Below, one piece after another: positions 10,201 through 20,511 of a stretch of DNA of 32,348 nt. The position numbers and the translations under genes are program-made. The notes under the pieces are model-generated. The model searched no databases, was not told the origin of the DNA, and saw only the letters and a program-made list of their open reading frames with translations. The stretch covers positions 1-32,348 of the forward strand of contig NZ_JNIV01000052.1 in NCBI RefSeq assembly GCF_000701405.1. The letters are read 5' to 3'. Origin of the DNA: Deinococcus marmoris DSM 12784 (GTDB lineage Bacteria; Deinococcota; Deinococci; Deinococcales; Deinococcaceae). Each line of letters begins with the position of its first letter. Positions within the stretch are counted from its first letter, which is position 1.

Positions 10201-11454
10201 ATGCACACCCGCCAATTGCTAGAAAACGCTTACCACGCCGCGCTGGAGGCCGCGAGTCCGGCGCAGTTGCTAGCCCCACATCTGAAGGGAGAAAAACCTG
10301 ATTTCATCCTGGCTTTTGGCAAGGCGGCGCTGCCGATGGCGCGGGCGGCTCTGGCAGCCTTCCCCGGCGTGGAAACCCTGGTGATCGCCCCCAGCGGCAC
10401 CGAGAATCTGGACCTACCCGAGTCGGCTACGCTGATGCTGTCCAGCCATCCAGTCCCCGACGCCTCCAGCGCGGCGGCGGCGGCGGCGGCTTTGGAACGG
10501 CTGGGGGCATTAAAAGAGGGGCAACATGCCCTGGTCTTGGTGTCCGGCGGCGGCAGCGCCCTGATGGCGGCCCCGGACGGCGTGACGCTGGAGCAAAAGC
10601 AGGCGCTGACGCAGGAACTCTTGCGGGCAGGCGCGGACATTGGCGAGATCAACACGGTTCGCAAGCACCTGTCCCGCAGCAAGGGCGGGCGGCTGGCGGC
10701 GGCCACACAGGCGAGAGTCACCGCCCTGCTGATTTCCGATGTGGTGGGCGACGATCCTTCTGTCATTGCCAGCGGTCCCACCGTCCCGGATACCACGACA
10801 TTTGCTCAGGCGCTGGCCGTTCTAAACCGTTATGACATCTCAGCCCCTGAAGTTCGCGCCCACTTTCAGGCAGGCGTGGACGGCAAGGTTCCCGAAACGC
10901 CGGACAACCTGCCCCACGTCACCAACACCATCATCGGCTCCAACCGTCATCTGCTGGAAGCGGCGCAGACATATATAGAGGGACAGGGCGTGCGGGCCGT
11001 CATTCTCTCGGACAGCTTTGAGGGCGAGGCCAGCGAACTTGCGAAGGCGCACGCGGCGATTGCCCGCAGCGTGGAGCAATTTGGCAATCCTGTAGAAGGT
11101 CCAGTGGTGTTGCTCTCAGGCGGCGAGGCCACCGTGACCCTGCGCGGCGACGGCGTGGGCGGGCGCAACCTGGAATTTGCGCTGGCGCTGCTGCTGACCT
11201 TGGGCGAGGACGGCTTTTATGCTCTCTCGGCGGGTTCAGACGGCGTGGACGGTTCCAGCCCGGCGGCGGGGGCGTTCCTGACCCCAGACAGCCTCAAGCG
11301 GGCGCAGGCGGCGGGCCTGAACGCACGCGATTCTCTGGAGCGCAACGATTCCGGTTCCTTCTTCGCTGCGCTGAGCGACACCCTGATCACCGGCCCCAGC
11401 GGACACAATCTGAACGATCTGCGGCTGATCGCAGTGGGATTGCCCCAGGACTGA
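10201..11454 (+). CDS. Glycerate 2-kinase (MOFRL family)
   Basis: 417 residues. It phosphorylates D-glycerate, in this family usually to 2-phosphoglycerate, completing the Gcl-GlxR route to glycolysis. The N-terminal DUF4147 domain contains VSGGGSALMAAP. The C-terminal MOFRL domain contains SGGEATVTLRGDGVGGRN, followed by SAGSDGVDGSSPAAGAF. This is the TtuD/GckA type, unrelated in fold to E. coli GarK/GlxK. AGAAGGA precedes the start. It sits between two terminators, so it is probably expressed alone. I saw no good -35/-10 pair upstream. Confidence 0.93.
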   Translation: MHTRQLLENAYHAALEAASPAQLLAPHLKGEKPDFILAFGKAALPMARAALAAFPGVETLVIAPSGTENLDLPESATLMLSSHPVPDASSAAAAAAALERLGALKEGQHALVLVSGGGSALMAAPDGVTLEQKQALTQELLRAGADIGEINTVRKHLSRSKGGRLAAATQARVTALLISDVVGDDPSVIASGPTVPDTTTFAQALAVLNRYDISAPEVRAHFQAGVDGKVPETPDNLPHVTNTIIGSNRHLLEAAQTYIEGQGVRAVILSDSFEGEASELAKAHAAIARSVEQFGNPVEGPVVLLSGGEATVTLRGDGVGGRNLEFALALLLTLGEDGFYALSAGSDGVDGSSPAAGAFLTPDSLKRAQAAGLNARDSLERNDSGSFFAALSDTLITGPSGHNLNDLRLIAVGLPQD

Positions 11455-11482
11455 AGCTCCGTTTCCCGCCCCAGACGCAAGC

Positions 11483-11519
11483 AACGCCAAACCCACTAAT
11501 CAGGATTTGGCGTTTTTTA
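11483..11519 (+). terminator. Terminator after glycerate kinase
   Basis: AACGCCAAA (11483-11491) pairs perfectly with TTTGGCGTT (11506-11514), followed by a T run. Confidence 0.85.
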
Positions 11520-11530
11520 TTACAGTTCAA

Positions 11531-11558
11531 TTGAAAATTTAAGCGGCTCACATACTGT
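11531..11558 (+). promoter_or_regulatory. Promoter of the fasciclin gene
   Basis: TTGAAA (11531-11536), a 16-base spacer, then TACTGT (11553-11558). The leader to ATG 11712 would be about 145 nt. Confidence 0.5.
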
Positions 11559-11711
11559 ATTGCGGGGTACGTCACCCTTGCGGACAGCAAATTAACATTC
11601 AACATCAAAGAGAGCGACAGACCTTCGGCACGTCGAATCAGGAAGGGGTTCTCTTCGAATACCCCACAGCAGTTTCCAAAAGCCCGTAGTTCAATTTCAG
11701 GAGGAACAACC

Positions 11712-12191
11712 ATGAAAAAGATGCTTCTTTGCACCACTCTTCTGCTGACCGGCGTGGCCGTTGCAGGCGGCGGCAGCTCCATGCCCATGGGCAATACCAT
11801 TGCAGGTATCGTGTCCAACGATCCCAACTTCAGCACCCTGCTGGCCGCCGTGAAGGCCGCCGGACTGGTGGAAACCCTGAGCAGCCCCGGACCCTTCACG
11901 GTCTTCGCGCCCACCAATGCCGCGTTCGCCAAGATTCCAGCGGCGGACCTGAATGCGCTGCTCAATGACCCAGCCGCGCTGAAGGCCGTGTTGCTGTACC
12001 ACGTCGTGGCCGGTAAGGTCACCGCCTCGCAGGTCATGGGCATGTCGAGCGGGACCACCGTGAACGGCGCGGATGTCAATGTTTCCATGATGGGCAGCAG
12101 CGTCATGATCAACGACGCCACCGTGACCAAGGCCGACATCATGGCCAGCAACGGGATTATCCACGTCATCGACACCGTCTTGATGCCCTGA
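11712..12191 (+). CDS. Secreted fasciclin (FAS1) domain protein
   Basis: 159 residues. Signal peptide at 1-19 (MKKMLLCTTLLLTGVAVAG), then one complete FAS1 domain. The domain includes NFSTLLAAVKAAGLVETLSSPGP, the H1 box FTVFAPTNAAF, YHVVAGK, and the H2 box NGIIHVIDTVLMP at the C-terminus. FAS1 proteins act outside the cell, usually in adhesion or matrix contacts. Nothing links this one to the metabolic genes around it. A strong AGGAGG precedes the start. Own promoter and own terminator, so probably monocistronic. Confidence 0.93.
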   Translation: MKKMLLCTTLLLTGVAVAGGGSSMPMGNTIAGIVSNDPNFSTLLAAVKAAGLVETLSSPGPFTVFAPTNAAFAKIPAADLNALLNDPAALKAVLLYHVVAGKVTASQVMGMSSGTTVNGADVNVSMMGSSVMINDATVTKADIMASNGIIHVIDTVLMP

Positions 12192-12207
12192 GCGCACTCA
12201 ATACACT

Positions 12208-12240
12208 GGGGGAGAAGCTTACGGGCCTCTCCCCCTTTTG
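12208..12240 (+). terminator. Terminator after fasciclin gene
   Basis: GGGGGAGA (12208-12215) pairs with TCTCCCCC (12228-12235), followed by TTTTG. Confidence 0.82.
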
Positions 12241-12262
12241 CCATCTCGAGAGGAACATATCT

Positions 12263-13591
12263 ATGACCACATTCAAACTTCTTCTGGTTTCAGGCAGTCT
12301 GACCGTGCTGGGCAGTCTGCTCACCGGATGTGGGCCAGCCGAGGCGGAAGCGGTGACGGAAGTGCCGCCCATTGTGGCTGCCGCTGTTTCGCCGACACCT
12401 CCTGCATCTGCACCAGCACCGACAGCAGCGGCCTCCACAGAACCAGTGACGGCGCAGCCAGTCGCCCAGGAGCCTGACAAGACACAACGAACACAGCAGC
12501 CGCTGGAGCTGCGCTGGACGGTGCCGGAGCCGCGTCTGGTGGGCGGTCAGATAGAGCGTCCGTTGCTGAACATGTCGGCCACAGTGGACCTGAGTGCCGA
12601 ACAACTCGCGCAGATCAGGGCAGCGGGCAACCTGAACGCCGCCCGCACAGCGCTGGACGAGGCTTATGCCGGAATCGACGCCCGGCAGCCACGCGACATC
12701 CGCTTTCGGCAGGTGGGCAACGGCTGGATCGGCGAGGCCCGCACCGGCTGGAAGGTGGACCGCGCGGCCAGCGAGGCGGCGCTGCTAAAAGCGCTGCTGG
12801 ACGGTGAAACGCGCAGCACCCTGAATGTCGTGCTGGAGGCCCCGGACCGCAGCGTGCGCTGGGCCGCCGAAAAGAAGATCGGTCATCTGGCGAGCGGGCA
12901 GTCCAGTTTCGTGGGCAGCCCCGATTTCCGGGTGCATAACATCCGCACGGGCGCGGGGCGGGTGCAGGGCGCGTGGGTTGCGCCAGGAAAAACATTCAGC
13001 TTCAACGCGCTGATCGGCCCGATCAATTCGGCCACCGGGTTCCAGCCCGGTTACGTGGTCACGGGCAACACCCTGTCCACCGAGGACGGCGGCGGCATCT
13101 GTCAGGTCAGCACCACCGTCTTCCGGGCCGCCTTCAACGCCGGACTGCCCATCACCGAGCGCTACGAGCATTCGTATCTGGTGGGTTATTACGAGGAACC
13201 TGGCCTGGACGCCGCCGTCTACGCCCCCAGCAAGGACCTGCGCTGGAAGAACGACACCGCCGCGCCGCTGCTGGTGCAGGCCGACTGGAACCTGAAGGCC
13301 GAGACGCTGACGGTCAGCCTGTTCGGTGCGGACGACGGGCGCAGGGTCAGGATTTCCGAGCCTGTCATCAGCGCCCGCAAACCTGCCCCCGATCCGACCT
13401 TCATGCTGGACCGCGAGCTGGAAACGGGTGCGGCGCGGCGCGTGGACATGCCCGCCGCCGGGATGAAGGCCGTGGTGACGCGTACCCTGACCTTCGCGGA
13501 CGGCAAGCAGAGAAAAGAGGATTTCGTCAGCCGTTACAAGGCGTGGGGCGGCGTGTTCGCGGTGGCCCCGGGGGACGACAGGCTGCGGTAA
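12263..13591 (+). CDS. VanW-family lipoprotein
   Basis: 442 residues. Signal with lipobox LLTGC (Cys23) predicts a lipid-anchored exported protein. A Pro/Ala/Thr-rich linker follows to about 85. A peptidoglycan-binding-4-like region comes next (about 95-205), then the VanW domain (about 220-345) with VAPGKTFSFNALIGP, GGGICQVSTTVFRAAFNAGL and the H-S-Y-L-V segment. VanW domains occur beside vancomycin-resistance genes and in many surface proteins, but their biochemical role is unresolved; no resistance genes are nearby. GAGGAAC supports the start. Confidence 0.88.
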   Translation: MTTFKLLLVSGSLTVLGSLLTGCGPAEAEAVTEVPPIVAAAVSPTPPASAPAPTAAASTEPVTAQPVAQEPDKTQRTQQPLELRWTVPEPRLVGGQIERPLLNMSATVDLSAEQLAQIRAAGNLNAARTALDEAYAGIDARQPRDIRFRQVGNGWIGEARTGWKVDRAASEAALLKALLDGETRSTLNVVLEAPDRSVRWAAEKKIGHLASGQSSFVGSPDFRVHNIRTGAGRVQGAWVAPGKTFSFNALIGPINSATGFQPGYVVTGNTLSTEDGGGICQVSTTVFRAAFNAGLPITERYEHSYLVGYYEEPGLDAAVYAPSKDLRWKNDTAAPLLVQADWNLKAETLTVSLFGADDGRRVRISEPVISARKPAPDPTFMLDRELETGAARRVDMPAAGMKAVVTRTLTFADGKQRKEDFVSRYKAWGGVFAVAPGDDRLR

Positions 13592-13604
13592 ACCCAGCAG
13601 GACA

Positions 13605-13634
13605 GGGGGAGGCGGCGGGTTCGTCTCCCCTTTG
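13605..13634 (+). terminator. Weak terminator after the VanW gene
   Basis: GGGGGAG pairs with CTCCCC, followed by only TTTG. Weak but in the right place. Confidence 0.45.
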
Positions 13635-13745
13635 CCGTGGAACATTCCCACAATCGTTTGTATCTGGACACCGGCCCGGCGGGCAGCGGCAATCGCCAGG
13701 GCCAGTGATGTAGACATCCCGTGTCCCTGCGAAACGGACAGGGGA

Positions 13746-13774
13746 TTCACATTTGTCCCTAGTTTGCGTACAAT
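13746..13774 (+). promoter_or_regulatory. aceB promoter
   Basis: TTCACA (13746-13751), a 17-base spacer, then TACAAT (13769-13774): five of six matches at each hexamer. The leader is about 120 nt. GGACA...TGTCC half-sites flank the -35, which fits repressor control. Confidence 0.7.
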
Positions 13775-13902
13775 GAAAATCAAGTTCACTGCACGGCAGT
13801 TGAGTGCAGATCCGAGCGCACTGGTTCAGGGGTTCCCAGTTCAGACCGTCCATCTGTCAGTGACGTCACTTCCCACCCTTTTTCTTCCGTCAAGGAGCAT
13901 CC

Positions 13903-15455
<1,553 letters not shown>

Positions 15456-15456
<1 letters not shown>

Positions 15457-16271
15457 TGACCGACACCTCTCCCCCCAACACCCGCCAGAAGACAGGCCGC
15501 GCCCGCACGGGTGACGCGGGCAGCGTGCGGACGCTGGAGCGCGGGCTGAACGTGCTGACCTCGCTGGCAGAACTGGGGCAGGCGTCGCTGACGCAGGTGG
15601 CCAAGGCGGCGGGCCTGTCGGCCAGCACCACCTACCGCCTGCTGGAAACCCTGCGCCAGGGCGGTTTTGTGGAGTGGGAGGAACGCAGCGGCCTGTTCAG
15701 CGTGGGCGTGCGCGCGTATCAGGTGGGCGCGGCCTTCGCCGGACGCAACACGCTGATGAACGCCGCCCAGTCCGAGATGATCTCGCTGGTGGGCGATCTG
15801 GGCGAGACCGCCAACCTGGCCGTGCTGCGCGAGAACGAGGCGGTCTACATCCATCAGGTGGAGGGCAGCCAACTGGTCCGCATGTTCGCGCAACTGGGCG
15901 CGGGCACGCTGCTGAACTGTTCCGGCGTGGGCAAGGTGCTGCTGGCGTGGCAGGGCGAGGAAGACGTGGCCGGGAGACTGGGAGCGCAGCCGTACGCAGC
16001 CTTCACGCCCAATTCGATCACCACCCTGCCCGCCTACCTGAAAGAACTGGCGAAGGTGCGCTCTCAGGGCTACGCGCTGGACGACGAGGAACGCGAGATC
16101 GGCGTGCGCTGCATGGCCACCCCGCTGCGCGACCACACCCGGCAGGTGGTGGCCTCGCTGAGCATCTCCGCACCCACATCCCGCTTCAGCCGCGAGCAGG
16201 TTCCGGCGTTCTACGAGCGCATGGACGCGGCCTCACGGGTCATCTCGGCACGGCTGGGCTGGACACCTTAA
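15456..16271 (+). CDS. IclR-family transcriptional regulator
   Basis: 271 residues. The N-terminal winged helix (about 22-82) has VRTLERGLNVLTSLAEL and the recognition helix LSASTTYRLLETL. The C-terminal effector domain (about 95-268) has GETANLAVLRENEAVYIHQ, SGVGKVLLAW and DDEEREIGVRCMATPLRD. IclR proteins that control glyoxylate and allantoin genes (IclR, AllR) sense glyoxylate or related acids. The position inside this cluster makes the same role likely here. ATG 15456 shares a base with the aceB stop. This frame continues open far upstream inside aceB, but that part is only out-of-frame overlap. A terminator follows directly. Confidence 0.93.
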
Positions 16272-16281
16272 TTCAGAGACC

Positions 16282-16315
16282 GAGGGCGTCCGCACAGGTA
16301 TGGACGCCTCTTTTT
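16282..16315 (+). terminator. Terminator after iclR
   Basis: GAGGGCGTCC (16282-16291) pairs with GGACGCCTC (16302-16310), followed by five T. Confidence 0.88.
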
Positions 16316-16342
16316 GCCATCCAATAGATAGACGACTAAGTA
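16314..16342 (+). promoter_or_regulatory. Promoter/operator of the aceB paralogue-allC unit
   Basis: TTGCCA (16314-16319), 17 bases, then TAAGTA (16337-16342). The hexamers are weak and overlap the terminator's T run, so the promoter call is tentative. The spacer and -10 contain TAGACGACTAAGT (16329-16341), the motif shared with the gcl and permease promoters. As in gcl, the motif overlies the core promoter. AGGAGG follows at about 16348. Confidence 0.5.
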
Positions 16343-16359
16343 AGTTCAGGAGGTTTGCC

Positions 16360-17739
16360 ATGAATTCATTTCCGCTCAAGCTCAAGCCCGCCGCGCAAAC
16401 CCTGGTGGCCGAACTGCACCGCCAGCTCAGAACGCGCTGGGAGGCGCTGGACGCCGCCTCACAACCTGCGCCAGCAACGCCCCCGGACTATCAGGCCGCC
16501 GCGCTGCCCGACAACCTGAAGGGCCGCCGGGTGGAGCTGATCGTGGAAGCCTCCGATCTGAAAGCGCTGGACGCCGCGCTGAATTCGGATGCGGACGCGC
16601 TGGTGCTGGATTTTGACGACACCTTTACGCCCACGCGTGCCAACGTGGAAACGGCTTACGCGGCTGTGGAAACGGCAGCGAAAAGCGACAAGCCCATCCT
16701 GGCCCGGCCCCGCGCGCTGTACGCAGTGGAAGAACACCTGGACTTCGGCGGCCCCGCCATCGCCGCTCTCTGTGATCTGGGCGTCATCCTGGCCGCGCGA
16801 CCCGAAAAGCCCATGCATATCTACATTCCCAAGCTGGAAACGGTGCAGGAAGCGCAACTGTGGGAAGACGCGCTGGCGCTGGCTGAGACACATCTGGGTC
16901 TGGAGCAGAACGCCATTAAGGTCTGCGTGCAGATTGAAACCTACGCCGCCTGCCTGCACGCCGACGCGCTGCTGTACGCGCTGCGCGGGCGGGCATTCGG
17001 GCTGAATGCCGGGCGCTGGGATTACGTCTTCAGCCTGACCAAACGCGTGGGCGCACAGCGCGGAGCCATGCCGCCGCGCAATGACCTGACGATGGATCTA
17101 GACGCCATGCGGGCCTACGCCGAGGCATTGGTGCGCGTCTGCGAGGCACGCGGCGCGCAGGCCATCGGGGGAAGCGCCGCCGTCGCGCCCAACGCCGCCA
17201 ACCCGCAGCCCACGCTGGTCGCCGTGCGCGCCGACAAGCTGCGGGAAGCCGCACAGGGTTACGTGGCTGCCTGGGCCGGACTGCCAATGCTGCTGGACTC
17301 GGTACGGGGAGCGTTTGAAGGCGACGCCTCACAGCCCCTGCCCGCCGAAACTACCGAGCGCACGCATGAGCGCCTACTGGACTTGCCCGCGCCCCAACCT
17401 CTGCCCCTGAACGTCGTGCAGGACAGCATCGGCCTCGCGCTGGCTGTGTTCGAGGCGTGGTACGACGGACGCGGTGTGGTGGTTCGCAATGGACGGATTG
17501 AGGACACCGCCACCGCCGAACTCGCCCGCGCCCAGTTGTGGCAGTGGGTGAAATGTGAGGCGGAACTGGAGGGCGGCGATAAGCTGACCCCTGACCGCTA
17601 CCGCTCCGAGCGCCGCGCTCTGGCTGAAGACAGCACCGCTCAGGCCCGTCTGCTAGACCACCTCGTTCTTGCTCCCGTCTGCCCCGAATACTTCCCCCGC
17701 ACCGCGCAACTGCTCCGACGCCAGGAGGCCACCGTATGA
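16360..17739 (+). CDS. Diverged malate synthase A paralogue / CitE-like aldolase-lyase
   Basis: 459 residues. It is clearly homologous to AceB encoded 2.4 kb upstream but shorter and diverged. Kept residues are Arg118 (LARPR), the likely magnesium ligands Glu193 (QIET) and Asp221 (GRWDY), and the general-base region IEDTATAELARAQLWQW (380-396, Asp382). Changed features are ADFED to LDFDD (Asp86 for Glu), loss of the GTWVAHPG segment (YVAAWAGLP at 301-309), and loss of the GSGKQMDFKVTAADLL block that helps form the acetyl-CoA side of AceB. It therefore looks like an active enzyme with another substrate rather than a pseudogene. Its stop overlaps the allC start (ATGA), tying it to ureide breakdown. 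Ureidoglycolate cleavage is a possible role; this is inference only. Confidence 0.8.
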   Translation: MNSFPLKLKPAAQTLVAELHRQLRTRWEALDAASQPAPATPPDYQAAALPDNLKGRRVELIVEASDLKALDAALNSDADALVLDFDDTFTPTRANVETAYAAVETAAKSDKPILARPRALYAVEEHLDFGGPAIAALCDLGVILAARPEKPMHIYIPKLETVQEAQLWEDALALAETHLGLEQNAIKVCVQIETYAACLHADALLYALRGRAFGLNAGRWDYVFSLTKRVGAQRGAMPPRNDLTMDLDAMRAYAEALVRVCEARGAQAIGGSAAVAPNAANPQPTLVAVRADKLREAAQGYVAAWAGLPMLLDSVRGAFEGDASQPLPAETTERTHERLLDLPAPQPLPLNVVQDSIGLALAVFEAWYDGRGVVVRNGRIEDTATAELARAQLWQWVKCEAELEGGDKLTPDRYRSERRALAEDSTAQARLLDHLVLAPVCPEYFPRTAQLLRRQEATV

Positions 17740-19001
17740 CCGCCAGTTCACATCCCGCTGTCTCCAACGAAACCGTCCAGGCGCTGAGCCAGAAGATCAT
17801 GGACGCCTGCGCCGCGCTGGCCTGTTACACCGAGGTGGAGGGCGAGACCAACCGCCCTTTCCTCTGCCCCACGACGCATCAGGTGCATGACTACCTGACC
17901 AAGTGGGCCGACGCGCTGGGCATGACCACCTATGAGGACGCCGCCGGAAACCTGCGTTCACGGCTGAGCGGCCCGACACCCGACGCGCCGACGCTGTATC
18001 TGGCCTCTCATCTGGACACCGTGCCGAATGCAGGCGCGTATGACGGCATTCTGGGCGTCGTGATGGGCTACGCCATGCTGGAAGCGGTTAAGGGTCAGAC
18101 CCTGCCCTACGCCGTGGAAGTCGTGGGCTTCTCGGAGGAGGAGGGCGTGCGTTACGGCGTGCCATTCATCGGCAGCCGGGCGCTGGTGGGCACCGTGGAC
18201 GACATGCTGGAACTGCGCGACGCGGCGGGCCAGAGCGTGCGCGACGCCATCACCGAGTACGGCCTGAACGTGGAGGAAATCGGGGAGGCGCAGTACAAAG
18301 GGAAGGCGCTGGGCTACTTTGAAATCCACGCCGAGCAGGGACCGGTCTTGCAGGATTTGGGCGTGTCGCTGGGCGTGGTGGAAGGGATCGCGGGCCAGAA
18401 CCGATTCATTCTGAATTTTGTGGGGCAGGCGTCCCACGCTGGAACGACACCGATGAATCTGCGCCGCGACGCGCTGGCCGCCGCCGCCCGCTTCGCTGTG
18501 GCCGCCGAGGACGTGGCCCGCGCCACCCCTGGACTGGTGGCCACCGTGGGCGTGATGCAGGCCCTCCCCGGAGCCATGAACGTGATTCCCGGCGAGGCCC
18601 ACTGCACGCTGGACATCCGCCACGCGAAGGATGAAGTGCGACTCAAAGCATTGCAGCATCTGCTGGACACCGCCCAGTCCGTCTCCGAGGAACGAGGCGT
18701 CACCGTGACCATCACGCCCAAGATGGAGGAAAAGGCCACGCCGATGTCGGATGCCTTCAAAACGCTGCTGCACCGCGCCGCTGAGGCTGAAAGCCTGCCG
18801 CACCCCGAACTGGTCAGTGGCGCGGGCCACGACGCCATGATCATGGCCGCGCACATGCCGTCCGCCATGCTGTTCGTGCGCTCGCCCAACGCGCTGAGCC
18901 ACCACCCCGACGAACTGGTGCTGGTGGAGGACGTGGCCGACGCCCTGCGCCTGAGCGTGCGCTTTCTGCACCTGCTGGCCGACGAGAACGCAACCGCATG
19001 A
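17736..19001 (+). CDS. allC: Allantoate amidohydrolase (M20 family)
   Basis: 421 residues. It hydrolyses allantoate to ureidoglycine, CO2 and ammonia with two metal ions. M20 ligands are in place: His92 (SHLDT), Asp103 (GAYDG), Glu135/136 (SEEEGVRY), His198 (FEIHAEQGP) and His390 (SHHPDE). The dimer-domain segment QASHAGTTPM (231-240) and SGAGHDA (361-367) are shared with allantoate amidohydrolases, ureidoglycolate amidohydrolases and N-carbamoyl-amino-acid hydrolases. These are hard to separate from sequence; allB and allE next door favour allantoate. The start overlaps the previous stop by ATGA. The 5' arm of the downstream hairpin begins at its stop codon. Confidence 0.9.
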   Translation: MTASSHPAVSNETVQALSQKIMDACAALACYTEVEGETNRPFLCPTTHQVHDYLTKWADALGMTTYEDAAGNLRSRLSGPTPDAPTLYLASHLDTVPNAGAYDGILGVVMGYAMLEAVKGQTLPYAVEVVGFSEEEGVRYGVPFIGSRALVGTVDDMLELRDAAGQSVRDAITEYGLNVEEIGEAQYKGKALGYFEIHAEQGPVLQDLGVSLGVVEGIAGQNRFILNFVGQASHAGTTPMNLRRDALAAAARFAVAAEDVARATPGLVATVGVMQALPGAMNVIPGEAHCTLDIRHAKDEVRLKALQHLLDTAQSVSEERGVTVTITPKMEEKATPMSDAFKTLLHRAAEAESLPHPELVSGAGHDAMIMAAHMPSAMLFVRSPNALSHHPDELVLVEDVADALRLSVRFLHLLADENATA

Positions 19002-19076
19002 AACAAATTCCGTCTGCTTCGTCAACAAACCGGGAAAGCGCCGATTTGTTGACTCCACGCCCGGAATTTGTTTTTC
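19001..19076 (+). promoter_or_regulatory. Nested terminator-like hairpin between allC and allB
   Basis: The outer arms AAACAAATTCCG (19001-19012) and CGGAATTTGTTT (19062-19073) are perfect complements. The inner arms GTCAACAAA (19021-19029) and TTTGTTGAC (19045-19053) are too. The 3' arm runs into a T tract. The arms are related, so 19002-19008 (AACAAAT) can instead pair with 19044-19050 (ATTTGTT), which would break the terminator. It could be a plain terminator or an attenuator controlling allB. Confidence 0.65.
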
Positions 19077-19134
19077 TCCTTCTCGCTCCGCTCGGATTTT
19101 CATCGTTTTCGCAAACGATTCAATCGGAGGTTTT

Positions 19135-20475
19135 ATGAGCTTTGATCTGATCGTGCGCGGCGGCACCCTCGTCACGCCGGATGGCCCCCGCCGCGCAGAC
19201 CTGGGCATCAGCGGCGGGCAGATCGTGGAAGTCTCGGAGGAGATCACGGCAGACGGCAAGGCATTGGACGCCTCCGGCCTGCATATTTTCCCCGGCGTGG
19301 TGGATGCACACGTTCACTTCAACGAGCCGGGCCGCACCCACTGGGAAGGCTTTGAAACCGGTTCGCGGGCGCTGGTAGCGGGCGGTGGCACGTCGTTTCT
19401 GGACATGCCCCTCAACTCCTCTCCCCCGGTGCTGGGCCGCGCCGAATTTGATGCCAAACGCGAGATCGGCGAGCAGAAGTCACTGGTAGATTTTGGGCTG
19501 TGGGGCGGATTGACCCCCACCAATCTGGACCGCCTGGACGAGCTGGCCGAGGCCGGAGTCATCGCCTTCAAGGCGTTCATGAGCCACAGCGGGCTGGAGG
19601 AATTTCCGGCGGTGGATGATTTGACGCTGCTGGAGGGGATGCGAACAGCCAAACGTCACGGCCTCCTCGTCGGTACCCACGCCGAGAGCAACGAGCTGAC
19701 ACGTGGCCTGACCGAACAGGTGCGGGCGGGCGGGCATAAAGGCGTGCGCGACTATCTAAACAGCCGCCCCGTGCTGGCCGAGTTGGAAGCCGTGACCCGC
19801 GCCCTGCTGTTCGCGGAGGAAACCGGGGCCGCCCTGCACCTCGTCCACATGAGCAGCGGGCGGGCGGTGGCACTTGCTTACGAGGCTAAACAGCGCGGCG
19901 TGGACGTCACTATTGAAACCTGCCCCCACTACCTGCACTTCACCGACGAGGATGTGGAACGCGTGGGCGCGGCCCTGAAATGCGCGCCGCCGCTGCGTTC
20001 AAAAGCCGTGCAGGACGAACTGTGGAAGGAGCTGCTGGCCGGACACATTGACATCGTGGGTTCGGACCACTCGCCCGCGCCGCCCGACATGAAGACCAGC
20101 GACGACTTCTTCGCGCTGTGGGGTGGTATCAGCGGGGTGCAGAGTACGCTGAACGTGCTGCTCACCGACGGCTACGGCCAGCGCAAACTGCCCCTGGAAG
20201 CCATCGCCGCCCTGAGCGCCCTGAATCCCGCCCGCCGCTTCAACCTGCCGGGCAAGGGCCGTCTGGACGTGGGCGCTGACGCAGACCTTGCTCTGGTGCG
20301 CCTGGACGAGACCTTCAAACTGACCGAGCTGCATGACCGCTGGCAGCAGAACCCCTTTGGGGGCCAGGACTATCGGGGCCGCGTGACGCACACGCTGTCG
20401 CGGGGCCGGACAGTCTATCAGGACGGCAAGTTTGACGACACGGTGCGCGGCAAGTTGCTGCGGCCTGGAGGGTAA
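19135..20475 (+). CDS. allB: Allantoinase
   Basis: 446 residues; the family is about 450. It opens the allantoin ring to give allantoate. Amidohydrolase TIM barrel with the binuclear-metal residues His59 and His61 ([10 protein letters not shown]), Lys146 to be carbamylated (AFKAFM), His182 (GTHAES), His238 (HLVHMS) and Asp311 (GSDHSPAPP). The CPHYL segment is typical of allantoinase and dihydropyrimidinase relatives. TNLDRLDEL and PEMK-like [17 protein letters not shown] favour allantoinase. CGGAGG supports ATG 19135. A small hairpin CGTTT-tcgc-AAACG lies at about 19104-19117 in the leader. Confidence 0.95.
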   Translation: MSFDLIVRGGTLVTPDGPRRADLGISGGQIVEVSEEITADGKALDASGLHIFPGVVDAHVHFNEPGRTHWEGFETGSRALVAGGGTSFLDMPLNSSPPVLGRAEFDAKREIGEQKSLVDFGLWGGLTPTNLDRLDELAEAGVIAFKAFMSHSGLEEFPAVDDLTLLEGMRTAKRHGLLVGTHAESNELTRGLTEQVRAGGHKGVRDYLNSRPVLAELEAVTRALLFAEETGAALHLVHMSSGRAVALAYEAKQRGVDVTIETCPHYLHFTDEDVERVGAALKCAPPLRSKAVQDELWKELLAGHIDIVGSDHSPAPPDMKTSDDFFALWGGISGVQSTLNVLLTDGYGQRKLPLEAIAALSALNPARRFNLPGKGRLDVGADADLALVRLDETFKLTELHDRWQQNPFGGQDYRGRVTHTLSRGRTVYQDGKFDDTVRGKLLRPGG

Positions 20476-20511
20476 GGGATTGGGGGTTGATGGGCAGGGA
20501 AACTTGCCGAA

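Larger units (their letters stand above)
13592..13902. other. Intergenic upstream of aceB
   Basis: About 310 bases without a gene. It holds a weak terminator, then GTGTCC and GGACA half-sites forming inverted repeats around 13720-13760. These overlap the aceB promoter at 13746-13774. A perfect 12-base palindrome AGTGACGTCACT lies at 13859-13870 inside the leader. The GACGTC core also occurs upstream of gcl. Confidence 0.55.

Noticed and set aside
11712..13591. Role of the FAS1 and VanW genes in glyoxylate metabolism
   Set aside because: Both are exported proteins with their own signals and are bounded by terminators; their position between the metabolic modules seems incidental.
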